Assembly (NCBI RefSeq): GCF_001457035.1
Contig: NZ_KQ758619.1
Span: 434,001-498,000, forward strand
DNA from: Fictibacillus enclensis
GTDB taxonomy: Bacteria > Bacillota > Bacilli > Bacillales > Fictibacillaceae
Length of the DNA stretch: 64,000 nt
Direction of reading: 5' to 3'
The notes beneath the pieces were generated by a model. It made no database searches and had not been told where the DNA came from. It saw nothing but the letters and a program-made list of their open reading frames with translations. Below, piece by piece: positions 52,457 to 60,001 of the stretch (within the stretch, counting starts at the first letter, position 1; every line of letters begins with the position of its first letter). The position numbers and the translations under genes were made by a program.

Positions 52457-53403
52457 TACATATCCATCTCCCTTCTTTGGAGAACTTTAATTTGAAAAAT
52501 TGAAATAGCAACAATGACAATTAAGTAGATGACCGAGTTGGCAGACTGATAGGCAAACTCGCCTCCGGAGAAACCGCCTTTATAAATGATCAAAGAAATC
52601 GATTCGGTTGCCCGTCCGGGTCCGCCGCCTGTCAAAGCCACAACATGGTCGAAAACCATAAGGAAATTTTTCATTGATAAAACCATGTTAATGGTGAAGA
52701 AAGGGGCAATCATCGGAAAAGTAATCTTCCAGAATTCCTGCCATTTGTTTGCTCCATCAAGAGCGGATGCTTCATACAGTTCCGTTGGAACCGTTTGCAA
52801 ACCGGATAGATACAGGATGATATTAAAGGCACAAGCCTGCCATACAGCGACAATGACAATGCCAATCCATGCCATTTTTTCGCTTCCAAGAATATTGTTG
52901 GAAAGGAAGGCGATATGCCAAGTGTCACCCAGCTTAGGAATAACATTGGAAAAGATAAAGTTAAAGATAAATCCTACAATGAGCACTCCTAGTACGTTGG
53001 GCAGGAAATAGACTGCCCGGAAAAAATTCCGGCCCTTAATTTTTGAGTTCAAGCCCATGGCAACGGCCAGGCTGATGATGTTTACAAGAATTGTAGAAAC
53101 AATAGCGAATTTAAAGGTGAATAAATACGAGTTCAAGACATTCACGTCTTTAAATATGTTTAAGTAATTCTTAAGCCCGACAAAATCGTACGTTAGGCTC
53201 AAGCCGTCCCAGTTCGTGAAAGAATAATAGATTCCTTGCAGAGCTGGGTAGGTATGAAAGGTGAGGAAGAGAATAAAAGCAGGAATGGTCATTAGATAAA
53301 AATGAATATTTTTCATTTTTATCTTCGTCTTCTTTTTCTTAATGGTCACTGTAGAAGATTTCGGGTTGTTTAAAACAACATCTTCTCTGCTCATCGTGTT
53401 CAC
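52456..53403 (-). CDS. Sugar ABC transporter permease (MsmF-type)
   Basis: A 315-residue permease with a basic cytoplasmic extension (TIKKKKTKIKMKN) before helix 1 at about residues 31-52. EAA loop at about residue 215-235 (EASALDGANKWQEFWK). It partners the second permease and the binding protein encoded 58 bp upstream. No ATPase is in the operon. Confidence 0.93.
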   Translation of the reverse strand: MNTMSREDVVLNNPKSSTVTIKKKKTKIKMKNIHFYLMTIPAFILFLTFHTYPALQGIYYSFTNWDGLSLTYDFVGLKNYLNIFKDVNVLNSYLFTFKFAIVSTILVNIISLAVAMGLNSKIKGRNFFRAVYFLPNVLGVLIVGFIFNFIFSNVIPKLGDTWHIAFLSNNILGSEKMAWIGIVIVAVWQACAFNIILYLSGLQTVPTELYEASALDGANKWQEFWKITFPMIAPFFTINMVLSMKNFLMVFDHVVALTGGGPGRATESISLIIYKGGFSGGEFAYQSANSVIYLIVIVAISIFQIKVLQRREMDM

Positions 53404-53460
53404 TCCTAGTAAAGATGGAGAAATGAGTGATTAAATCCCAATTTCTCCATCTCTTGATTG

Positions 53461-54681
53461 TTATTTACGGTCAGCTACTTTTTTCCACTCGCTGTCCAAT
53501 GTTTTCAGGTAGAGATTTACATCTTTTTTCTGAGTAAGGACTTGTAATTGCTTATCAAGCGCAACTGCTGTTGGAACGTAGTGGTCAGGGAAATCTGATA
53601 AAGCGCCATCTGCAATCTTTTCTTTCAGGCCTTCCAATTCAGGAGCTTCCTGCGTGTATCCTTTCATGGCAGGGAACGCATTTTGTTCCTTTAAATAAAT
53701 TTTTACTGCTTCATCACTGAACAGGAAGTCTACAAACTTCTTCGCTTCCTTTGGATGGCTGGTAGTAGAGGATTGAGCAATTAACAAGTCTACACCGGAT
53801 ACGACTTTTGAGTCTCCAACCGGATAAGGGAATACGCCTAATTCAATATTTGGATTGGCTTTTTTAATTTCAGGAATCGCCCAAATACCCTGAAGATACA
53901 TGGCTGATTCGCCTTTTGCGAATGCTGTGTTTCCGTCATTGTAAGCTTTGCCGTTCTGGTTTTTATGTCCATATTGAATCAGTTGAAGAAATTTTTCAGC
54001 GGCTTCTTTATGGTCTTTTTTAAAGGAAGTTTTTCCTTGATCAAGCTTTTTGAAGAAGTCATCGCCCTGCGTATTGGCCGCTAATACGTTATAGGCAGGA
54101 AGAGCTGTCCATGCATCTTTAAACGTAAAGTAGAACGGGGTTTTGCCGGCATCTTGTACTTTTTTGGCCACTGCAATAAATTCATCCCAAGTTTTTGGAA
54201 CCTCAAGCCCCAATTCCTTAAACATCGTCTTGTTGTAGATCACAGCATCTGCGTTCGCAGCATATGGAAGGCCGAATACTTTGTCCTGCTTGGAGATATC
54301 CTTGAGCATGTCAATGTACGCTGGCTGGATATCGTTCAGGTGGCTGTCCTTAGAAACATCTTTAAGTGCACCGGCTTTGGCAACATCGGAATACGAAATG
54401 TCTCCTCCCATTCCGATTACATCCGGTATATCACGCTTGGAGATCCTTGTTTTTAAAACCGTCACAGCATCAGGTGGCTGAGTCTGTACGACGTCAATTT
54501 TAGGGTTCTCCTTCTCAAACTTTTTGATCAGTTCATCAAACGTTCCTTTGGCCTCAGATTTATAGGACAAAAACTCGATCTTTACTTTTCCGTTAGATGA
54601 AGCATCTTTGGAGTCAGAACAGCCGGCAAGAGCCGATATGGCAAGCATTCCTGTTAATGCGAATGAAATCGTCTTTTTCAT
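53461..54681 (-). CDS. Sugar ABC transporter substrate-binding lipoprotein (MsmE-type)
   Basis: A 406-residue lipoprotein. ATG 54681 is preceded by AGAGGAG and begins MKKTISFALTGMLAISALAGC, so the lipobox Cys is residue 21. The mature part starts KVKIEFLSYKSEAKGTFDELIKKF, a CUT1 solute-binding fold, with the later KEAKKFVDFLFSDEAVKIYLKE block. First structural gene after the LacI regulator; with GH36 in the operon its ligand is probably raffinose or stachyose. Confidence 0.93.
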   Translation of the reverse strand: MKKTISFALTGMLAISALAGCSDSKDASSNGKVKIEFLSYKSEAKGTFDELIKKFEKENPKIDVVQTQPPDAVTVLKTRISKRDIPDVIGMGGDISYSDVAKAGALKDVSKDSHLNDIQPAYIDMLKDISKQDKVFGLPYAANADAVIYNKTMFKELGLEVPKTWDEFIAVAKKVQDAGKTPFYFTFKDAWTALPAYNVLAANTQGDDFFKKLDQGKTSFKKDHKEAAEKFLQLIQYGHKNQNGKAYNDGNTAFAKGESAMYLQGIWAIPEIKKANPNIELGVFPYPVGDSKVVSGVDLLIAQSSTTSHPKEAKKFVDFLFSDEAVKIYLKEQNAFPAMKGYTQEAPELEGLKEKIADGALSDFPDHYVPTAVALDKQLQVLTQKKDVNLYLKTLDSEWKKVADRK

Positions 54682-54720
54682 AGAAGTAATCTCCTCTACT
54701 AATTTAATAATTTTAAAAAA

Positions 54721-54735
54721 TGACAACGGTTTCAA
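54721..54735 (-). promoter_or_regulatory. CcpA cre site upstream of the GH36 operon
   Basis: Read on the minus strand TTGAAACCGTTGTCA fits the cre consensus WTGNAANCGNWNNCA at every position. It lies between the LacI stop and the binding-protein start, 40 bp before the latter, so glucose repression of the importer and alpha-galactosidase is expected. Confidence 0.75.
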
Positions 54736-54753
54736 AACGAAGGGTCCGGAAGG

Positions 54754-55800
54754 TTAATTCACCTCCCTAAGTAAAGCGTTGTTTACTGGGCCAGAACTCT
54801 CCCGGATGACTAACTCAGTGGGAAGGGTTACCTTCAAGGGAACATTTCTTCCATTAAGCTTGTCGTAAAGTATCTTTACAGCCGTTTTGCCCATTTCGTC
54901 TGTGTAAACTTTCACAGTGGATAGCGGGGGAGTTAAAAAGGCAGCTGCTTCAATGTCATCGTAGCTCACGATGGAAATATCCTCTGGAATCTTTAATCCT
55001 GCTTCATGAAGTGCTCTGTAAACTCCGAGGGCCATTGGATCACTGCCAACGACTACTGCTGTCGGCAAATGTTCTTCTTCCAGCAATTCCTTCATTAATG
55101 CATAACCGTTTGCGGTTCCCCACTCATCTGTCTTTATAAACTTTGAGTTATAGAGGCCTTTTTCTTTCATGATCTTGTTAAAGGCCGCATGCCGGGCATC
55201 TTTTTTCTCACGGTTGTTTTTACTGCTTAAACCATATACCATTCCTTTACCGCCGATAAAAGCAATGTTGGAATGGCCCAGCGAGAAAAGATAGTTAAGG
55301 ATTTCATCCGTTGCGTTTTCAAAATCGGAAATAACCGCATCCACGTCTTTTTCTACTGGGAGATAATCGACAACAACAATATTGTTATTCTGATGATAAA
55401 TGGTTTTCAAATCACTGATATCGATATCTCCAATAACAATGAGTCCATCGAAATCACTGAAACTTTCAGAAGAAATGTCGGACTTGCCGACCGCCATTAC
55501 AGAAGCGATATTCAAATCAAATTCCCTGCATGTCCTTTCAATTCCTAAGCGGATGGATTGAAAATACGTATCGACTGTTTCATCGTTAAGTATCAAAACT
55601 CCTATTTGACAGTCAGTTCGCTTCATTTCCACTTTGGGTGCTTTTTTTCTAAGTGGCTTATATTTCAATTCCTTTGTTGCCTCAAGTACTCTTTTCTTCG
55701 TTTCCTCTGAAACCGATAAGGATGAATCGTTATTTAATATCCTGGATACTGTTGCAGTAGAAACCTTGGCATGCCGTGCAATATCTCTAATCGTCGTCAT
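54754..55800 (-). CDS. LacI/GalR-family regulator of the GH36 operon
   Basis: A protein of 348 residues. I set the start at 55800, which gives the standard N-terminus TTIRDIARHAKVSTATVSRIL (HTH, residues 2-22); an ATG 18 bp upstream is possible. The hinge (LKYKPLRKK) and effector-binding domain follow, ending with VTLPTELVIRESS. It lies in line with the transporter genes, unlike the divergent arrangement at 9.8 kb. A palindrome in its own promoter region suggests autoregulation. Effector probably a galactoside. Confidence 0.93.
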   Translation of the reverse strand: MTTIRDIARHAKVSTATVSRILNNDSSLSVSEETKKRVLEATKELKYKPLRKKAPKVEMKRTDCQIGVLILNDETVDTYFQSIRLGIERTCREFDLNIASVMAVGKSDISSESFSDFDGLIVIGDIDISDLKTIYHQNNNIVVVDYLPVEKDVDAVISDFENATDEILNYLFSLGHSNIAFIGGKGMVYGLSSKNNREKKDARHAAFNKIMKEKGLYNSKFIKTDEWGTANGYALMKELLEEEHLPTAVVVGSDPMALGVYRALHEAGLKIPEDISIVSYDDIEAAAFLTPPLSTVKVYTDEMGKTAVKILYDKLNGRNVPLKVTLPTELVIRESSGPVNNALLREVN

Positions 55801-55835
55801 CTGAACACCTGCTTCCATTGTTTCCGTTAGTTATG

Positions 55836-55854
55836 TTTAGTTAATTTAACTAAA
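55836..55854. promoter_or_regulatory. Perfect palindrome upstream of the LacI gene
   Basis: TTTAGTTAATTTAACTAAA is a perfect 19-bp palindrome centred on one T, 36 bp before the regulator start. It lacks the central CG usual for LacI-family sites, so the assignment as this regulator's operator is tentative. Confidence 0.5.
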
Positions 55855-56001
55855 TTCAAATTAAAGATATCATGGAAAGCGTTTTCTGACAATATATTTT
55901 TCGTAATTTTTACTAGTTTTGCGAAAAAAAGACTAGACTCATGGTTTTAAAGGATATTTTATGCTTGAAAGGCGCTTTCTTCAGTAAGTAATTAAACGGT
56001 G

Positions 56002-56042
56002 TTTAGTAAAATAATAGTCTGTTTTATGGTTTGTTTACTAAA
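56002..56042. promoter_or_regulatory. Split inverted repeat related to the LacI palindrome
   Basis: TTTAGTAAA (56002-56010) and its inverse TTTACTAAA (56034-56042) are 23 bp apart, in a 400-bp gene-free stretch between the regulator and the toxin locus. The arms share the TTTAGT core of the 55.84-kb palindrome. No other feature is clear in this gap, apart from an AAGGTA...TACCTT repeat near 56.2 kb. Confidence 0.4.
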
Positions 56043-56263
56043 GTTATTCACTGTGATAGTTGTAAACTAGCTTCCTAATAAAGGGAGCGAAATGTTTATT
56101 GTTGCTGGGTAATTCGGGTGCCAAAAGAACTAGATAAACCAATTCAGGTTGGTAAAAAGGATAGAGTTAAAGGGTTAACAAAATAAGGTAAAATATGATG
56201 GTGACCTACCTTTTACAGGGATTTGTACGGTAAAGAGTTAAGGACGAAAGGAGGATGACCAGT

Positions 56264-56620
56264 ATGCTTGGGTTTATGGATGGTGTGCGAGTTCAAAGGC
56301 AGATTGAATCTATTAATCGGGATATACAGCAAATTAAAGAGGTTCAGCATGGCCTGCTTACCTTGCAAAAAGAGACAAATACGCTCTCTCAGAATATTGC
56401 TCGTGATGTCACCCAGGAAACGCGGGAAGACATCTGGAAGGGAAAGAAGCAGCAGGAGTACAAGGACATGTATGAATCGCTGGACAAGACCCTTTCAAGC
56501 TTTGAGGGAGACATTGGACAGCAGGTCTATTACATGGATTACTGGATCTCCTATTTGGAGGGCGAACGATCCAAGTTAACGGTGTCCCTTCACGAAATTA
56601 AAGAAGCACTGAAGAAGTAG
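56264..56620 (+). CDS. WXG100-like partner protein, DUF5082/YwqH type
   Basis: A 118-residue all-helical protein. ATG 56264 is chosen, 9 bp after AAAGGAGG; an earlier ATG abuts the Shine-Dalgarno sequence. The helix-turn-helix hairpin carries a WKG turn (EDIWKGKKQQEYKDMYESL), the WXG element of type VII secretion substrates, and the C-terminal half is coiled-coil. In B. subtilis the equivalent YwqH-type gene heads the ywqHIJKL toxin cluster and its product is thought to assist export of the toxin. Here it also directly precedes the toxin gene. Confidence 0.82.
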   Translation: MLGFMDGVRVQRQIESINRDIQQIKEVQHGLLTLQKETNTLSQNIARDVTQETREDIWKGKKQQEYKDMYESLDKTLSSFEGDIGQQVYYMDYWISYLEGERSKLTVSLHEIKEALKK

Positions 56621-56650
56621 GAATCCAACAAATAAGGCAGGAGGGACTTC

Positions 56651-57793
56651 ATGGAAATCAAAATAGAACCTAATCGGCTGGCAATCCTGTCCAAACGAAT
56701 GCTGGAGCATCAAAACCGGGTGAAGAAGCTTCAGCACAGCCTGGAGAGAGAAACAGGAAAAGCCAGTTCCATTCTCTCTCGTTCTGAATTCCCGCCTCCG
56801 TTTTCAGGACAGATTTCCGCTACAAATGGTAGTATAAAGGAAACGAGCCAAACGATCGTACAGACTCTCGAATACCAGGCCGCCTGGCTCTCATATTTTG
56901 CCCACCAGGCCTCTGGTGCGGATAACGTTCCACTCTCGCTCACCCAGGCCACAGCCATCCTTGCCAAGTACGACGACCGCTTCAAGGATCCCGGCAAAAC
57001 GGACGGCATTGACGCAGGCAAGCTCGCAAAAGACGCTGCCGGAGAACTAACCGGCTTATACGATGCCCAGCGCGCCGCTACTGGTATTGATCCAGCCACT
57101 GGAGAAAAAATCTCCGGATGGAGCAGAGTTATGGCCGGAGGAATGTTTGTCTTTGGTCTCACTCCTATCGGGAAAGGTGTTAAGGCATTCAAGCTAGTAA
57201 GAACCGCTGATAAAGTGATTGGTGTGGCGAAGGAAGGTCAGGCAGCGAGGAGAGTTGTTGGGTCGGCGGATGTTGTTAAGGGTGCGGGAAGTAGTCGAAT
57301 AGATTATTTGCGTAATAAATATGGGAAATTTACTTCTGAGGAATTGAATTACAGGATTAACTTGCGCGGTGAAACCGTTAAGGAATTACAAAAATTAAAG
57401 GATACAGGTATAAGTAAGAAAAAAATGGGGCCAGCCTTTGCTGGTGTGTATGATAAAACAACGGGTAAGATTCATTATTCAATAAATGATTTTGATGGGA
57501 TTTTGCCTGATTTTCATCCTTTATTAAAATCAAGATATAATTCTATGCCCCAAGAGGTTATAGACTCATATGCATTTTCAAAAGGTGCAGGATCTCATGC
57601 TGAGGTAATTGCTCTGAATAAAGCCTTAAGGGCAAATCCGAATGCTGACTTGGATAATTTTGTTGTAAATGTAATACGTACGGGTCAAAGCAGAATAAAA
57701 CCAGCTGGAATGATGTTTCCAAGGTGTCCGCATTGTGCTTATCTTACGGACGGGTCTGAAATTATCACGGAGGTTTCAAAAAATGTTAAATGA
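56651..57793 (+). CDS. Type VII-secreted polymorphic toxin with YwqJ-like deaminase domain
   Basis: A protein of 380 residues. Residues 1-90 are a helical, WXG/DUF5344-like export region; about 115-180 is the pre-toxin segment (GIDPATGEKISGWSRVMAGG, then GLTPIGKGVKAFK); about 245-375 is the toxin tip. The tip holds the deaminase zinc site: His317-Ala-Glu319 (GSHAEVIALNKAL) and Cys359-x-x-Cys362 (PRCPHCAYL), as in YwqJ-like deaminases expected to act on nucleic acid or nucleotides. It is much shorter than B. subtilis YwqJ (about 600 residues), lacking a full LXG domain. The tip is AT-rich compared with the N-terminal part. Its stop overlaps the immunity gene by 11 bp. Confidence 0.88.
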   Translation: MEIKIEPNRLAILSKRMLEHQNRVKKLQHSLERETGKASSILSRSEFPPPFSGQISATNGSIKETSQTIVQTLEYQAAWLSYFAHQASGADNVPLSLTQATAILAKYDDRFKDPGKTDGIDAGKLAKDAAGELTGLYDAQRAATGIDPATGEKISGWSRVMAGGMFVFGLTPIGKGVKAFKLVRTADKVIGVAKEGQAARRVVGSADVVKGAGSSRIDYLRNKYGKFTSEELNYRINLRGETVKELQKLKDTGISKKKMGPAFAGVYDKTTGKIHYSINDFDGILPDFHPLLKSRYNSMPQEVIDSYAFSKGAGSHAEVIALNKALRANPNADLDNFVVNVIRTGQSRIKPAGMMFPRCPHCAYLTDGSEIITEVSKNVK

Positions 57794-58241
57794 TATTTTA
57801 ACTAAGGATTATATAATTCAGAATGGAGTAGAGTTTGAAGAACATTTAGAATTTGGTGGTCCTTATGATTTAGGAATAGTAGAGTACACGCCTGACGGCA
57901 AAGAAAGGTTGTTTACCGGATTAGCCTATGATCTTTATGAAGATGGAAATATAGAGAGTTATTTCTATGTGGAAAACGGTGTAAAACAAGGAAAATATGT
58001 TGAGTTTTTTTCGAATGGTAATGTTAAAAGAATAGGGAATATGAATAAAAATTCAGCAGAAGGATATCAAGTAGAGTTTTATGAGAACAATAATAAAAAG
58101 TATGAATCTGAATGTATTGCTGGACTAGAGATGACATTTACAAAGTATGATGAGAACGGAAATATTATTGAACAAAAAACAGAACCAAGCGAAGCAGATT
58201 TATTGTATGCAAAAAAATTCAGCAGTGAAACAAATGGATAA
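57783..58241 (+). CDS. MORN-repeat immunity protein (YwqK-like)
   Basis: A 152-residue protein starting at ATG 57783 within the end of the toxin gene; CGGAGG lies upstream. It carries MORN-like antitoxin repeats: YDLYEDGNIESYFYVENGVKQ, KYVEFFSNGNVKRIGN and KYDENGNIIEQK. YwqK of B. subtilis is the cognate immunity protein of YwqJ. It should bind and block the deaminase in the producing cell. It overlaps the next gene by 8 bp. Confidence 0.88.
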   Translation: MLNDILTKDYIIQNGVEFEEHLEFGGPYDLGIVEYTPDGKERLFTGLAYDLYEDGNIESYFYVENGVKQGKYVEFFSNGNVKRIGNMNKNSAEGYQVEFYENNNKKYESECIAGLEMTFTKYDENGNIIEQKTEPSEADLLYAKKFSSETNG

Positions 58242-58926
58242 TAAAGTAGAAGAAAAATTAAATGTTATACAACATCAATTGAGAAAGAAAATTCACTGTG
58301 AAAACAATTTTTCACTAGATGAACTAAAACTTGTTGCAGGAGTAGATATAGCCTATTGGTCAGATAATGAAGTGGATTATGGTGTTTGTTGCATTCAAGT
58401 TTTCGACTATTTAACTAAAAAAGTTATTGAGGAAGTTGAATATGTAGGGAAAGTCGAATTCCCTTATATATCTGGTTATCTTGCGTTTAGAGAATTACCG
58501 CTTATAGTAAAAGCAGTTCAAAAACTAAAAAATACTCCGGACCTTTATATGTTTGATGGAAACGGTTATTTGCATATTCGTAACATGGGAATTGCAACGC
58601 ATGCATCAATAGAATTAGGCAAACCAACCATAGGGGTAGCCAAGACTTACTCCAAAATAAAAAATGTTAATTTCACGATGCCACCAAATTCGAAAGGTAC
58701 GTTCACAGATATTGTTGTTGATGGAGAAGTATATGGAAGAGCATTGAGAACAAGAGTAGATGTTAAACCCATATTTGTATCATGCGGGAATTGGATTGAT
58801 CTAAATACAGCTACTCAAATTACAATGCATTTTGTGGAAGAAGACAGTCGACTGCCTATTACTATTAGATATGCTGATTTAGCGACACATGAAGCAAGAA
58901 AATACCAAAAGTTAATGAATAAGTAA
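58234..58926 (+). CDS. nfi: Endonuclease V
   Basis: A 230-residue enzyme. Catalytic residues lie in LVAGVDIAY (Asp38), YISGYLAFRELP (Glu) and LYMFDGNGYLH (Asp); the PYxSGYLxFRE wedge and HIRNMGIATHASIELGKPTIGVAK are intact. It cuts DNA or RNA 3' of deaminated adenine (inosine). Position after toxin and immunity genes matches ywqL in B. subtilis. As the toxin is a predicted deaminase, a repair enzyme for deaminated bases may protect against damage. Start 58234 overlaps the immunity gene; upstream codons are not excluded. Confidence 0.93.
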   Translation: MDNKVEEKLNVIQHQLRKKIHCENNFSLDELKLVAGVDIAYWSDNEVDYGVCCIQVFDYLTKKVIEEVEYVGKVEFPYISGYLAFRELPLIVKAVQKLKNTPDLYMFDGNGYLHIRNMGIATHASIELGKPTIGVAKTYSKIKNVNFTMPPNSKGTFTDIVVDGEVYGRALRTRVDVKPIFVSCGNWIDLNTATQITMHFVEEDSRLPITIRYADLATHEARKYQKLMNK

Positions 58927-58930
58927 TTTT

Positions 58931-58960
58931 GGGTGGTGACGAACAGTCATCACCCTTTAT
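58931..58960 (+). terminator. Terminator of the toxin/immunity/endonuclease V operon
   Basis: GGGTGGTGAC-GAACA-GTCATCACCC is followed by TTTAT, a few bases after the endonuclease V stop. One G-T pair. Confidence 0.85.
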
Positions 58961-59030
58961 ACATTCCTGATACGTATATTCTGTGTCAGTCTGGAATTTA
59001 AGCCGCGCGAAAATAAGAATAGCTTGCCTG

Positions 59031-59317
59031 GAAAGGGCTAATACACCTGGTAAAAAGCCTGGAGACCACGCAGGGCACTTAGCTGCAGACAGGTTTGGAG
59101 GATCTCCGGATTATCCCAATTAAGTAGTGTGAATTTGAGTAAGTATAAAAAGCTAGAGAACCAATGGGCTGCAGCTCATAAAAGAAGGAAAAAAGGTTTC
59201 TGTAAATGTAAAAGTAAATTATGATGAAGCTGGTTTAAGGCCGGCGAGTTTTTTAAATAAAATATGTTATCGATGGTGTTATAAAGAAAAGGGTTCTGAA
59301 AAATTAGAGGTGAAAAT
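59031..59317 (+). pseudogene. Degraded orphan toxin tip, DNA/RNA non-specific endonuclease type
   Basis: One frame encodes NTPGKKPGDHAGHLAADRFGG and SPDYPN then stops; the next frame continues SSVNLSKYKKLENQWAAA; a third continues KEGKKVSVNVKVNYDEAGLRP. Put together this is the core of the DNA/RNA endonuclease tips of LXG-type toxins, with the DAGHL-type active site (here DHAGHL) and the SKYKKLENQW helix. At least two frame changes and stops make it inactive. It has no RBS or start and lies in the same direction behind the active toxin operon. Confidence 0.75.
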
Positions 59318-59350
59318 ACGGCATTGACCCAGGCAAGCTCGCATAAGACG
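59318..59350 (+). repeat. Short duplicate of the toxin gene's pre-toxin region
   Basis: The 33 bases here match 57003-57035 inside the active toxin gene at 31 positions by eye (ACGGCATTGAC, then CAGGCAAGCTCGCA, then AAGACG). The original encodes GIDAGKLAKD just before the pre-toxin motif. One difference creates an in-frame TAA. The next bases still show similarity in patches. It marks the junction in front of the next orphan tip. Confidence 0.8.
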
Positions 59351-59360
59351 CAGAGCTAAA

Positions 59361-59630
59361 GGCTTAGACTTAACTTCAAGAGAAACCCCATATAAAATTA
59401 TGGGTAGTCAAAAAGTGAAGCAATTGAATGAAAAGGCGAAAAATAGAACTATCTCAAAAGAAGAATGGAAGCAATTGAGGTGGAATAAGAGATTTAAACG
59501 CAGAAGAGAAAACGGTGAAATTATATATCCAGTAACGTTTAGAGAGCATTTGTATCGATGGCATGGTGGTAGCTATAAGAAAAGCTTACCTGGTAAACCT
59601 CTAAATGATTCAGTCAATAATGACTTTTAA
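59361..59630 (+). pseudogene. Orphan toxin tip without an export region
   Basis: A frame directly after the duplicated pre-toxin piece encodes about 89 residues: GLDLTSRETPYKIMGSQ, then KEEWKQLRWNKRFKRRRENG and FREHLYRWHGGSYKKSLP. It is basic, has Trp, His and Arg residues in a compact C-terminal part, and ends 12 bp before the next gene start. The ATG at 59400 has no RBS. It reads as the C-terminal tip of a polymorphic toxin lacking its N-terminal delivery part. Enzymatic class not recognised. Confidence 0.6.
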
Positions 59631-59642
59631 GGAGGATATAAA

Positions 59643-59987
59643 ATGTCAGTAGTACTTTTAGTAGTAGAACAAGATGAAAATCCAATGAAATTTATACCCA
59701 CAATAAGGAAAAATACGAATTTTGGACTATCTGAAATAAAAAAAAGAATAGGCAATGGGATTCCAATATTGGAGATTGATCTATTTAAAGATGAGGAAGA
59801 CGATGCAAAACTAAAACATTTAATTAATGAATTGATAAATATTCACGCTAATATAAGACTGTTTGATGGTGAAGTAGTTGAAAATAAAGAAGTATCAGTT
59901 GAATACTTGATGAATAGATTTCATAGATACGAAGAAATACAACGACAAAATCAAGAGTTAGATGATTTAATGTACGGTGAAGATTAA
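59643..59987 (+). CDS. Candidate orphan immunity protein
   Basis: A 114-residue acidic protein with a good RBS (AAGGAGG) 12 bp after the orphan tip. Sequence: SVVLLVVEQDENPMKFIPTI, LSEIKKRIGNGIPILEID and a charged C-terminal helix ending QNQELDDLMYGED. It is intact and opposite in charge to the basic tip in front, as expected for toxin and immunity pairs. The N-terminal half loosely recalls a ribosomal L7/L12-like or Ig-like alpha/beta unit (GLSEIKKRIGNG). Function inferred only from position and charge. Confidence 0.65.
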   Translation: MSVVLLVVEQDENPMKFIPTIRKNTNFGLSEIKKRIGNGIPILEIDLFKDEEDDAKLKHLINELINIHANIRLFDGEVVENKEVSVEYLMNRFHRYEEIQRQNQELDDLMYGED

Positions 59988-60001
59988 TTTCTAGGAATGC
60001 T

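Noticed and set aside
56651-57793. The toxin gene as a CdiA- or Rhs-type contact toxin
   Set aside because: No Rhs/YD repeats or filamentous haemagglutinin domains; size, WXG-like partner and YwqJ/K/L-like context fit type VII secretion.
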